Assembly: GCA_964423615.1 (NCBI GenBank)
Contig: CAYRFQ010000085.1
Span: 1-34,028 of the forward strand
Length of the DNA: 34,028 nucleotides
Direction: 5' to 3'
Origin: CAYRFQ01 sp964423615
Lineage (GTDB): Bacteria > Planctomycetota > Planctomycetia > Gemmatales > Gemmataceae
Shown here: positions 1 to 8,241 of the stretch, piece after piece
How the letters are laid out: the number at the start of each line of letters is the position of its first letter
How positions within the stretch are numbered: the stretch's first letter is position 1
Program-made: the position numbers and the translations under genes
The notes under the pieces: model-generated
What the model saw: only the letters and a program-made list of their open reading frames with translations
Told to the model about the DNA's origin: nothing
Database searches by the model: none

Positions 1-529
1 AGATTGTAGGAGTTAAGGAGCACCAGAAAGCAAGACCTCGCGCTGTAGTATTAGGATAAATCCTATGATCTACCATTCGCCCACGAAAACTGTGGTATCC
101 ATATGCAGAAACGAGAATGACTCCTCGTATTTTGCCCGTCCTGAGTTGATCTTGAAAGTCGGACCAGGAGAAAGGCCGACGGTCTTCTTGGCCGGGAGGC
201 ACAATAATGCCAACGCCCTCTCGACCGAGCAACTGGAACTCTTCAACGACAATGCTCTCCTGGTAGCCTTGAAGGTCGGAGAGCCACGGTTCAAGACTCC
301 CAGCCAAAAGGTGGCCGAGGGTGGACTTCCCTGTGCCTCCAGCCCCCAAAATGATGATTCGGCCTTTTGACTCATGCGGTTTCGTCCCAACTTCGTCGGT
401 CTCTTCACCTTTCCACCACCTTGGAAGCCACGACCAAGCTTTCCAAATTTTCACAAGGCTCGATGAGATTTTTTCGACACGCTCCACCGAGTGACTTGCG
501 TCTTCCAATGGACTGCTATCGTTTTCCAT
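1..529 (-). CDS. P-loop NTPase/GTPase-like protein, 3' end cut by window edge
   Basis: An open frame of 176 codons runs from an ATG at 529 off the left edge. About 63 residues of charged, tryptophan-rich leader precede a hydrophobic beta strand and a Walker A loop, GAGGTGKST. Later the segment IIVPPGQED resembles a degenerate G3/Walker B region of small GTPases, followed by another strand, GVILVSAYG. A GGAG lies 8 bases upstream of the ATG. The gene follows the helix-hairpin-helix gene on the same strand after 68 bases and may be co-transcribed. Nucleotide binding is well supported by the loop; whether ATP or GTP is used, and the cellular role, cannot be told because the C-terminal part is missing. 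The antisense frames over the same bases show no recognisable motifs. Confidence 0.7.
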   Translation of the reverse strand, partial: MENDSSPLEDASHSVERVEKISSSLVKIWKAWSWLPRWWKGEETDEVGTKPHESKGRIIILGAGGTGKSTLGHLLAGSLEPWLSDLQGYQESIVVEEFQLLGREGVGIIVPPGQEDRRPFSWSDFQDQLRTGKIRGVILVSAYGYHSFRGRMVDHRIYPNTTARGLAFWCSLTPTI

Positions 530-597
530 GACGAGAACTCCAGGAAGGAAGGTTTTTGGAATGAACCGGATTCACTAACTGAAAGTTTGCTGCCCGT

Positions 598-1458
598 CTA
601 TTTCCCCAGCGTAATGAAAGGACGAATCCCTTCGAGTGTTTTCACGCCAATCCCATAAACCTCCAAGAGTTCCAGAGTGTTCTTATAAGGGCGCCGGTCG
701 ATGATTCGCTTGGCCAACACGGGACCGATGCGAGGTAACTTATCGAGTTCACTGGCTGGAGCTGTGTTGATGTTGATGAGCGGATCACCCAGTTGAATGG
801 CCTCCGGAGTCCACTCGGACCAACCAGGTTTCTTCGCTGTGACTTGCGGTGACTCGGCTACCGCAACTTGAGGTTGGCCTTTACTGTTCGTGACGTCCTG
901 GTTGTTTTGCTCCAGTTCTTCTTCGGCACCGGGGATGACCGCAAATTCGCGAAGGCGATGGAGAGTCTTGGGGCCGATGCCTGAAATGTTGGTGAGTTCC
1001 TTGAGGCTCTGGAAAGGCCCCTTTTCTTCTCGATACCTTGCAATGGCTTTGGCCTTCTTGGGACCGATGCCAGGAATTTGCATCAGTTCCCCTTCGGGTG
1101 CCTTGTTGATATCGACCTTGTAGGTTAAGAGCTTGCCTTGTTGAAACTCCAAAGGGCGAGTTCGACTCGGGGAATAGTCTCCGATTATCCGGAGGGCCAT
1201 CATCGCTAAACAAACGACCAAGGTGATGAACAGGACCCACTGGGCTGGCGCAGGCCAAACTGCGATCAACCAATCATTCCACTTGGAATTGGTCGCTGTC
1301 GTTTTGGACTCGGCCTCCTGCGTAGCCACTTCGGCTTCGGGGGGAGGCGTTTTGAAGTCGACAGTTGTCGGGGGAGACGATGTCCCCACTTCCGTTGGGA
1401 GGCGAAATCCAAACGGCACAGGGGGCTTGATCGAGCCGGAACCTTCCATTGGTGTCAC
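598..1458 (-). CDS. ComEA-like membrane protein with two helix-hairpin-helix domains
   Basis: 286 residues. A proline- and threonine-rich N-terminal stretch is followed by one transmembrane helix (about residues 72-90), then a helix-hairpin-helix domain with the typical DINKAPEGELMQIPGIGPKKA pattern split across two hairpins (GIGPKKA and GIGPKTL), a Glu/Gln-rich linker, and a second domain starting ININTAPASELDKLPRIGP. Such domains bind DNA backbone non-specifically and in ComEA take part in DNA uptake, but two domains behind a long cytoplasmic-looking leader is not classical ComEA, so a competence role is only inference. The start is GTG at 1458; an ATG three codons downstream (1449) is an equally good choice. 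It sits 44 bases after the methyltransferase gene on the same strand. Confidence 0.75.
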   Translation of the reverse strand: MTPMEGSGSIKPPVPFGFRLPTEVGTSSPPTTVDFKTPPPEAEVATQEAESKTTATNSKWNDWLIAVWPAPAQWVLFITLVVCLAMMALRIIGDYSPSRTRPLEFQQGKLLTYKVDINKAPEGELMQIPGIGPKKAKAIARYREEKGPFQSLKELTNISGIGPKTLHRLREFAVIPGAEEELEQNNQDVTNSKGQPQVAVAESPQVTAKKPGWSEWTPEAIQLGDPLININTAPASELDKLPRIGPVLAKRIIDRRPYKNTLELLEVYGIGVKTLEGIRPFITLGK

Positions 1459-1502
1459 TTCTCAATTGCTGGTGGCTGGGATTATTGGGTGCAAATAGTA
1501 TA

Positions 1503-2285
1503 TCATCCCTTGAGCGTGATCACCATATATCGACAAAATCGTTGGAGAAATGGCATCGTCTTGAGAACGACTCTGTCGCAACCTCGGAGGAATTGAACGA
1601 CGCCGTGCGCGTGGATCACTCGGCTTACCATCGACAGGAGCTGATGGCCGCGTAATCCGACGTGAGGAAAGATCTGTCGTAACCTGGTGACATCGACCTG
1701 TCGCAAGGGCGTTTCGTCGGGCGTCCGCTCTTTGCCACAATATTGCAGTTTCTGGCGTGCCCAGTTCAACAGAGGATTACCGCCCCACGGTTCGCAGAAT
1801 ACGGCGATGCCATCAGGCTTCAGGACTCGGGCAATTTCGTGTCCGGCTTTGTCGATATCGAGGTGGTGCAGGACAGCGTTTCCCCAAAGGCCATCAAAGG
1901 TGTTGTTTGCAAAAGGAAGCCGCTCGCCATCGGCTTGAACAGTCATGATGGTGACGTCGTTGGCCTCCGCTCGGCGTTGTACTTCGTGAAGATATCCGAG
2001 CGAAAGGTCGAACGCAATGACAGTAGCTCCTCGCCGGGCGAGGATGACCGACGCCATTCCATGTCCACAGCCGTAGTCGAGAACTCGCTTGCCTCGCAAG
2101 TCTCCAAGCTCGGCGAAGGCGGGACGAATCCAACTTTCGTGGTCAAGATACTCCTCGTCCGAGACGACCAAGCGAGACTCGTTGTGATCGAAGAACCTGG
2201 CTCGTTGCAAGGCTTGCCCGTCGTGGAAGAATTGCTCGGTTCGGAGTCGATCGGATGGTTCTGGGTTTCGTGCCTGCGGTGACAC
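1503..2285 (-). CDS. class I SAM-dependent methyltransferase
   Basis: 260 residues. The Rossmann-type SAM-binding motif I is VLDYGCGHG at about residues 68-76, followed by the acidic residue ending strand 2 (VIAFDLS), a motif II-like ADGERLPF, and the post-motif NTFDGLWGNAVLHHLD typical of Methyltransf_11/UbiE-like enzymes. The C-terminal about 90 residues are basic and aromatic and may carry substrate specificity. Substrate is unknown: small molecule or lipid is more likely than DNA because no NPPY-type motif is present. Start is a GTG at 2285, 68 bases from the divergent nitrilase gene, so a shared promoter region lies between 2286 and 2353. Confidence 0.85.
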   Translation of the reverse strand: MSPQARNPEPSDRLRTEQFFHDGQALQRARFFDHNESRLVVSDEEYLDHESWIRPAFAELGDLRGKRVLDYGCGHGMASVILARRGATVIAFDLSLGYLHEVQRRAEANDVTIMTVQADGERLPFANNTFDGLWGNAVLHHLDIDKAGHEIARVLKPDGIAVFCEPWGGNPLLNWARQKLQYCGKERTPDETPLRQVDVTRLRQIFPHVGLRGHQLLSMVSRVIHAHGVVQFLRGCDRVVLKTMPFLQRFCRYMVITLKG

Positions 2286-2353
2286 AGCAACGTTCCTTCG
2301 TTAAAGTAATGAGACGCGATCCATGATAGTCAAAGTGCATCGGAGACCACGAA

Positions 2354-3241
2354 ATGTCTACCTGGAAAATTGCCTGCGTTCAAATGGATTGTCAACTCGG
2401 CGATACCGAGGTCAATTTACAGACCATTCTCAATGGGTTTCAAGAAGCCACACGGAATGGAGCACGCCTCGTCGTATTTCCCGAGTGTGCCGTCACGGGA
2501 TATGCCTTTGAGAGCAAGGAGGAAGCCTGGGCGATTGCCGAAGCGGTCCCCGGCCCAACGACCGAAGCGATCATTGAAGCGTGCCGAGCAGCCGACGCGT
2601 ACGTCATCGTCGGAACGCTGGAACAGGAAGAAGCTACCAATGATTTGTTCAACGTGGCCGTCTTGATCGGGCCGGAAGGAGTGATCCACGTTTATCGCAA
2701 GCTGCACTTGCCTTACCTCGGGGTGGATCGATTCACCAGGCCGGGCAACATCCCGTTTGCCGTTCAAGACATCGGGGGCTTGCGCGTCGGGATGACTATT
2801 TGTTACGACGGCAGTTTTCCCGAAGCAGCTCGCTCGCTGATGCTCCAAGGAGCCGATCTTGTTGCTTTGCCCACGAACTATCCGACCGGGGCCAAGATCA
2901 CGGTGCAGACTTTTGCCACGGCTCGTGCCCTTGAGAACCAAGTCTATTACGCGTGCTGCAATCGCATCGGACACGAGCGTGGTTTTGACTTCATCGGAAT
3001 GAGCCGCATCATCAGCCCACGAGCGGAGTACTTGGCTTGCACCGAAGAGGATCAACCTACCATTCTGTATGCCGAGATCGACCCAACGATTGCCAGGAAC
3101 AAACTGGTCGCCAAGATCCCGGGTATTTACGAGTTGCACCGGACAGCTCATCGTCGTCCCGAAATGTATGGGATGTTGATCGAACCGGCGAAGGAAAAAT
3201 TCACGCCCTCGATACCGCCCGAGGAAGTGGAGGCGAAGTGA
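2354..3241 (+). CDS. carbon-nitrogen hydrolase (nitrilase superfamily)
   Basis: 295 residues, the usual size of the family. The Glu-Lys-Cys catalytic triad is visible: Glu44 in VVFPEC, Lys116 in YRKLHLP and Cys150 in MTICYDGSFPE. These enzymes hydrolyse amides or nitriles in small molecules through a thioester on the Cys. The combination YRKLHLPYLG and the tail resemble amidase members of the superfamily rather than NAD synthetase domains, but the substrate cannot be read. The ATG at 2354 gives the expected N-terminus WKIACVQMD. The stop codon is immediately followed by the start of the phosphatase gene, so the pair is almost certainly one transcript. Confidence 0.9.
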   Translation: MSTWKIACVQMDCQLGDTEVNLQTILNGFQEATRNGARLVVFPECAVTGYAFESKEEAWAIAEAVPGPTTEAIIEACRAADAYVIVGTLEQEEATNDLFNVAVLIGPEGVIHVYRKLHLPYLGVDRFTRPGNIPFAVQDIGGLRVGMTICYDGSFPEAARSLMLQGADLVALPTNYPTGAKITVQTFATARALENQVYYACCNRIGHERGFDFIGMSRIISPRAEYLACTEEDQPTILYAEIDPTIARNKLVAKIPGIYELHRTAHRRPEMYGMLIEPAKEKFTPSIPPEEVEAK

Positions 3242-3934
3242 GTGAGACATTTAGCCATAGGCGACGTCCACGGTTGGTTATCGGTTCTCGTCACGCTTGT
3301 CGAGTTCGTTGGGGTGCGTGAAGACGATGTGGTCGTGACTCTTGGTGACTACATCGACCGCGGTCCCGATTCGTATGGTGTCATTGAGTGGCTGTTGGGA
3401 TATCAACAACGTGGTAATCTTGTCCCATTGCTCGGCAACCACGAAGCGATGATGCTCGACGCTCGACACGACAGGTGGGCCTTCAATGATTGGCAGGATA
3501 GTGGTGGAAAGCAAACCTTGCAGTCCTATTCGCCACTTGGCGATGCAGGCAAGCTGACGGATGTTCCCGACGAACACTGGGACTTTCTAGAAAACACATG
3601 TCGCCGCTACTACGAAACCGATACGCACATCTTCGTCCACGCCAACTTGTATCCCGACTTGCCGATGGATGAACAATCCGAACTGATTCTTCTCTGGGAG
3701 TATTTCGAGGATCCGGCGCCGCATTACACGGGCAAGACCATGGTGTGCGGACACACAAGACAGCTCTCAGGCCAACCAAAGAATGTCGGGCACGCTGTTT
3801 GCATCGACACGAATGTTAACAGAAGCGGTTGGTTGACATGCCTGGATGTGAATTCGGGAATGTATTGGCAGGCCAACAAAAATGGAGAGACCCGGGCCAA
3901 TTGGTTGGACGAAGCGCATTTTGATGATTGCTGA
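3242..3934 (+). CDS. PPP-family metallophosphoesterase (serine/threonine phosphatase type)
   Basis: 230 residues with the three metal-binding signatures in order: GDVHG (residues 7-11), GDYIDRG (35-41) and GNHE (65-68), plus a later HANL and a GHT near the C-terminus. This is the layout of bacterial PrpA/PrpB-like protein phosphatases and of ApaH-type dinucleotide hydrolases; the short length favours the former. It begins with GTG directly after the nitrilase TGA, with zero intergenic bases, indicating translational coupling. No signal peptide, so cytoplasmic. Confidence 0.88.
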   Translation: MRHLAIGDVHGWLSVLVTLVEFVGVREDDVVVTLGDYIDRGPDSYGVIEWLLGYQQRGNLVPLLGNHEAMMLDARHDRWAFNDWQDSGGKQTLQSYSPLGDAGKLTDVPDEHWDFLENTCRRYYETDTHIFVHANLYPDLPMDEQSELILLWEYFEDPAPHYTGKTMVCGHTRQLSGQPKNVGHAVCIDTNVNRSGWLTCLDVNSGMYWQANKNGETRANWLDEAHFDDC

Positions 3935-4005
3935 ATCGTCCTGGTATTGGTGACGCGAGATTGGCGTTTGCGGTTTGGATTTTGATTTCCATCGGAGAGC
4001 TTCCC

Positions 4006-4608
4006 GTGAGACAGTTCCCTATTCGAGCCACGGTAGTTATTCTCTCTATCGTGTGGCTCGGGACTTCGGCAATCAGAACCACCGTGGAGGCGTCCTCTTT
4101 CGCCAGCTCTGAACTCCACAACACAACAACACAACAACACAACCAGAAGACCGCACTCGGCTGTATGTCCAAAGAAATCGTCAGAGAGGATTGTCCAATT
4201 GCTGGTCACCGACGACGGACGAGGCATTTCGGACAAGGGCCAAGGTAACTTTCCACCTGCAAGAACTTGGTCCGTGCTCGACAAGGAATTGGGCAACACC
4301 AAGTCGGTTGAACACGGTTGCGAATCAAGAAACTTGTCGATGATCTGAAGAGAGAGTACCAGGTTCTCAGTCAGGAGGAGCTACGGGAACCTCGTTGTGT
4401 GGAGATTCTGGAAGCCATCGGGACATCGGGTGCTGAGTCTATCCTGAGGAAACTTGCACAAGGTGAAAATGGGCCAAGATTCACGCACGAAGCGAGGTGG
4501 GCGCTAAAGAGGTTGGAACTCAAGCAACCAAGCGAACAGGAACGACGTTTAGGGTGTTCAAAACCACCAGGCCTTTCCTGCCGCTTCGCGTATGATCAAC
4601 GGACTTAG
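4006..4608 (+). pseudogene. decayed exported HEAT/WD40-associated protein
   Basis: A GTG at 4006 preceded by GGAG starts a convincing signal peptide (RATVVILSIVWLGTSAI), but the frame soon becomes low-complexity (HNTTTQQHN) and dies at 4248. Another frame from about 4318 encodes a segment, QEELREPRCVEILEAIG followed by GAESILRKLAQGE, that matches the C-terminal block I know from planctomycete WD40/HEAT-type proteins (pattern LR..R.VEVLE.IGT..A...L..LA.G). Start and end of such a protein are thus present with the middle missing and the frame broken. Identity of the parent gene is inference. Confidence 0.45.
4115..4145. repeat. short simple repeat (ACAACACAA-like units)
   Basis: About three imperfect units of an ACAACA/ACACAA motif lie inside the decayed HEAT-like gene, where they would encode His-Asn-Thr-Gln low complexity. 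This looks like slippage in a gene no longer under selection. Confidence 0.6.
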
Positions 4609-5562
4609 GTACTCGACGGCTTTCTTGAGTCCTTCCGGACCGCTCATGTAGGCGTCTTCGTGTTCGATGGATAACGTGCCGTCGTAACCTTTCGCTCGCA
4701 GCATGCTGATGAACGGTTTCCAGAAATCATCTCCGTGGCCGTATCCACAGGTTCGGAACACCCACGATCGTTTGTCAAGATCGCCGTAACTTTTCGAGTC
4801 GAGGACGCCATTGACTTTCGTGTTCGTCGGATCGATGGCCGTGTCTTTGGCGTGGATATGAAAGATGGCCCCGGCGTCTCCGAAGCAGCGGACTGCTTCG
4901 ATGGGGTCGATGCCTTGCCAGAACAAGTGCGAGGGATCGAAATTGACGCCGATGTTGTCGCTGACACTGCGGAGCTTGAGGAGGGTTTCGGGATTGTAGA
5001 CGGCAAAGCCGGGGTGCGGTTCGATCGCCAGTCGGACTCCGAGTGCCTTGGCTTCGCGCGCTTTTCTCTCCCAGAACGGCAGGAGGACGTCATTCCATTG
5101 GTACTCGAGAATCGTGCGGAACTCGGGAGGCCAGGCGCATGTGACCCAGTTCGGCGTTGTGTCATTCGGAGAGCCACCCGGACAACCGCTGAAGCAAATC
5201 ACTACATCGACATCCAGTGAAGATGCGAGTTGAACGGTCTTGTCGTGGATCGCTTCGTGCTGCTGGGCGATCTCAGAAGACGGGTGAACGGGGTTGGCGT
5301 GACCTCCGAGTGCGCTCAATCGCAACTCGTGGCGGGCAACGTCTTCCAAGATACGTTTACGTTGGGACTCGTCGGAAAGGAGCTGGTCGAAGTCGAAGAG
5401 GCGATTCTTGACGTAGGCACCGCACGGAATTTCGATCGTGTCGAGTTCGAGTTTTTTACAGATTGCCAGAGCCTGTTCCCACCCCAGGTGAGCGACACTG
5501 GCTGCCATGAGACCGAGTTGCATGCTGGTTTTCATCCACGGAAAGAAAACAGGGTGGGTCAT
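4558..5562 (-). CDS. sugar phosphate isomerase/epimerase-like TIM barrel protein
   Basis: About 334 residues of the xylose isomerase-like (AP endonuclease family 2) fold. Metal-site residues appear in order: Glu in DTIEIP, Glu and His in RLAIEPHPG, Asp and His in VNFDPSHLFW, His in FHIHAKD, and a C-terminal Glu in LSIEHED. Such proteins isomerise or epimerise sugars or inositols; the substrate is not readable, though many planctomycete copies work on oligosaccharide breakdown. No signal peptide is evident. The start is uncertain: ATG at 5562, GTG at 5574 or ATG at 5535 are all possible and none has a strong ribosome site. It lies downstream of rseP, separated by about 50 bases. Confidence 0.85.
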   Translation of the reverse strand: MTHPVFFPWMKTSMQLGLMAASVAHLGWEQALAICKKLELDTIEIPCGAYVKNRLFDFDQLLSDESQRKRILEDVARHELRLSALGGHANPVHPSSEIAQQHEAIHDKTVQLASSLDVDVVICFSGCPGGSPNDTTPNWVTCAWPPEFRTILEYQWNDVLLPFWERKAREAKALGVRLAIEPHPGFAVYNPETLLKLRSVSDNIGVNFDPSHLFWQGIDPIEAVRCFGDAGAIFHIHAKDTAIDPTNTKVNGVLDSKSYGDLDKRSWVFRTCGYGHGDDFWKPFISMLRAKGYDGTLSIEHEDAYMSGPEGLKKAVEYLSPLIIREAAGKAWWF

Positions 5563-5613
5563 CGCACCGCTCACGCAGGGTCTGTCCCACCCATCACGAC
5601 AACAAAAAAGCTT

Positions 5614-8241
5614 CTAGTAGCCGCCGGTGATGATGCGTTCGATGTCGACCCAGAAGGCGAACACGACGAGGCACAGTATCAACAACAACCCGGCAACGGT
5701 GGCCCATGTCCGGATTCGTTCCGAGGCAGGCTTTCCGCGAATCAACTCGTAAAGCAGAAAGACCATATGACCTCCGTCGAGGACGGGAATCGGGAGGAAA
5801 TTCAAAACGGCGATGTGGATCGAGATCATCGCGATGAACCAGACGAATTGCCAGGTGTCGATGCGGGCTTGGTCGTAAGCGAGCCGGGCGATCCCGACTG
5901 GGCCAGAGATGGCCTTGGCACCGATGCGTTGGGTTGCGATCGACAAGATTCCTTCGAAGGCTTGCTGGACTTGTCGATAGGCATCTCGCAGGCCCATGCC
6001 AATGGCTTCGAAAGTATCGTCAGCCTGGACGACGCGATGGTCAGCCATCAAGACGATTCCACGCCAGTAGTGGTTTCCGGTGAAATCGTCGGGCCACGAT
6101 TTGTCTTGCTCGGGGTAGATCGTAACGGTCTCGAGTTCGTCTTGGCCCGATCGGTTGACCTTGAATTCGACCCGATCCAGCATTCCGTAAGCAGGCACAG
6201 ATTGGAGAAGCCAGACGACGCTGGCCCAACCATCGGTCGAGACTTCTTGCCACCCCGATTCTTGTGGCTCGCCTTTCATGTCTTCGTAATGAATGTTGAT
6301 CTGCTCGATCACGTCGCCTTTTTGGAGCTGGGTGGCCTTGGTCTTCTCCGCCCACTTCTTGTCGATTTCGGCCACGGTCGTTTTGACCTCGTAAGCGAGG
6401 CCAAGCTCGGGGATGGGTTGCGGGGCGTTGGACGGCTTTCCTCTGTCGGCAAGGCTTCCGACGAGGTTGAATCTCCAGGAATCGTCCCAGGCCAGTTCTA
6501 CCTCGTGGAAGGAATACTTGTTCTCGGCCTCGGGGTCGTGGCGTCGGAGTTTGAGCTTGACGTTCCATTCGTTTTTGGGCCGTTTCGCCTGGCGCATCTT
6601 GTCGGCCCAGGCCCGGAGTTCGTGTGGCAATCGTATGGGATCGAGACGAACTCGGTCGGGGATGGTCGGAATCTCGGCATTGAGTTGGTTGATCGTCTTC
6701 TTGAGGAGTCCTGCTCCGACCGCGCCGCCGATGGGATTGCCAGGCAGGCCCATCGCCATCATTTCCTTGACGGCTTGATCGCGGGCGGCGATTTTTTCTT
6801 GCTTGGCCTCGTTGTTCGGTTCCTTCGTGACGAATCGTATCGACTTACCACCGGGGTAAGTGACCTGGACGTATTCGAGTTGGTCTCCCTGGTGTGTTTC
6901 GTTACGGACTTCGACTTTGCCAGCGGCCGGGGAGTTGTCGCGGACCATCGTGATTTCGCCCGGCTCCATGATCAGACCGGTCGGCTTTCGGAACGACGGG
7001 GCCACGCGGACGTCCCGGGTCTCTCCGTCCTCTCCCTTGACTCGGATGATGACTTCCTTGCCCTGGAGTTGGATCATCCTTCGAACGAAAACAAAATAGT
7101 CTTTTTGATTTTCGTTGGGAGAACGGGGATCGTCGGGGAGCGGAATCACTTTTGAGGGATCCTTAGGATCGGATGTCCCAACGATCCAATCACCAAAGGC
7201 AAATTTTCCATCGATCGGATCGCGGGCGGGTGTGTTGCGGACTGTGGGTGTTGGCCAGCCATCCTCCTCCGAAGCCTCGCCCGGAATGAGTTGCAACCGT
7301 GCTGGCGTGGCCATGCCAATCATCGCCTTCAAATCACCCTGGCGACGGATGGGCGTGATCTTGGTTTTGAAGACTTGCGCCTTGCCCTCGTCGTCGTAGA
7401 CGACATATTCGAGAGGCATCTCTTCGTTGTGGGCGGGAGCGACCGCGAACACCAAATCGACGAACGTGAGGTTCTTTTTCTCGACGTCACCGATTTTGGT
7501 GATTTGCGCACCCGATGGGAGGCCGATTTTGGCGCTCGGAGAACCACTATGAACGGTGGAGACGACTGCGGGAATGACCTTCTTTCCGGGAATCTGGTAG
7601 ACCAACGCAAAACACACTAACGCCATGATTCCGTTCATGATGACGCCAGCGGAAATGATCGCCATCCGTTGGAAGACGTTCTTGTTGCGGTAGGAACGGG
7701 GATCGTCTTCGCTTCCGTCGCTTTCCTCGGTGCCGTCGACTTGGCCGAGCATTTGGACGTACCCGCCCAGGGGGAAAAGGGATATTTTGTAGACCGTTTC
7801 GCCCCACTTGAAGCTACACCCCGGAATCGCCGGACCGAAACCGAGGCTGAATACTTGTACGTAGACGCCGCACCACTTGGCGACCAGGAAGTGCCCGAGT
7901 TCGTGAACGAAAACGACCAAGCCGAGGCCAACGGCGACTTTGCCGATGGCCAACAGACCCGTGGCGTCAAAGAACCGGAACAGCACCACGACTAAAGCGA
8001 CGAGGATGAACACAACGGGACCATTCTGCAGCCACCATTGTTTCGTCGTTAGTTCCACTTCGGGTTCGGCATCCTCGGGTAGCTCCGACGGCCTGTTTTG
8101 ACTCTGTGCGGTCTTCGAGCTTACGGCAACTCGACTTTCCGCCGCGTGAAACTGTTCGTTTTGTTGCGGACCATCGGAGTGTTCTTGGGACTGGTTCTCA
8201 GGGTTTATCGGACCTGGCTGAACTGATTCTTTGTTATCCAA
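5614..8241 (-). CDS. rseP: RseP-type site-2 (intramembrane zinc) protease, enlarged
   Basis: 875 residues, nearly twice E. coli RseP (450). The active-site HELGH is at residues 113-117 within a transmembrane helix and is followed by the GFGP and FPLGGYV signatures; the second catalytic motif, PIPVLDGGH, is near residue 820 (Asp822). Between them lie about 600 residues holding at least two PDZ-like segments (for example SGSPSAKIGLPSGAQI and a later one) plus long charged stretches. An N-terminal cytosolic extension of about 65 Gln/Glu-rich residues precedes the first helix. The start is TTG, supported by AGGAGGT six bases upstream. Its first 37 bases overlap the end of dxr. In E. coli RseP cleaves anti-sigma factors and signal-peptide remnants; that role here is inferred. 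Confidence 0.92.
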   Translation of the reverse strand: MDNKESVQPGPINPENQSQEHSDGPQQNEQFHAAESRVAVSSKTAQSQNRPSELPEDAEPEVELTTKQWWLQNGPVVFILVALVVVLFRFFDATGLLAIGKVAVGLGLVVFVHELGHFLVAKWCGVYVQVFSLGFGPAIPGCSFKWGETVYKISLFPLGGYVQMLGQVDGTEESDGSEDDPRSYRNKNVFQRMAIISAGVIMNGIMALVCFALVYQIPGKKVIPAVVSTVHSGSPSAKIGLPSGAQITKIGDVEKKNLTFVDLVFAVAPAHNEEMPLEYVVYDDEGKAQVFKTKITPIRRQGDLKAMIGMATPARLQLIPGEASEEDGWPTPTVRNTPARDPIDGKFAFGDWIVGTSDPKDPSKVIPLPDDPRSPNENQKDYFVFVRRMIQLQGKEVIIRVKGEDGETRDVRVAPSFRKPTGLIMEPGEITMVRDNSPAAGKVEVRNETHQGDQLEYVQVTYPGGKSIRFVTKEPNNEAKQEKIAARDQAVKEMMAMGLPGNPIGGAVGAGLLKKTINQLNAEIPTIPDRVRLDPIRLPHELRAWADKMRQAKRPKNEWNVKLKLRRHDPEAENKYSFHEVELAWDDSWRFNLVGSLADRGKPSNAPQPIPELGLAYEVKTTVAEIDKKWAEKTKATQLQKGDVIEQINIHYEDMKGEPQESGWQEVSTDGWASVVWLLQSVPAYGMLDRVEFKVNRSGQDELETVTIYPEQDKSWPDDFTGNHYWRGIVLMADHRVVQADDTFEAIGMGLRDAYRQVQQAFEGILSIATQRIGAKAISGPVGIARLAYDQARIDTWQFVWFIAMISIHIAVLNFLPIPVLDGGHMVFLLYELIRGKPASERIRTWATVAGLLLILCLVVFAFWVDIERIITGGY

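Noticed and set aside
70..408. 112-codon minus-strand frame near the left edge
   Set aside because: A different minus-strand frame over the same bases encodes a Walker A loop with a good ribosome site and is open to the window edge.
5230..7155. 641-codon open frame on the plus strand opposite rseP
   Set aside because: Shadow of rseP in a GC-biased region: no start context, no domain, and composition rich in Asp/Gly/Val typical of antisense frames. The minus-strand frame has HELGH and LDG motifs.
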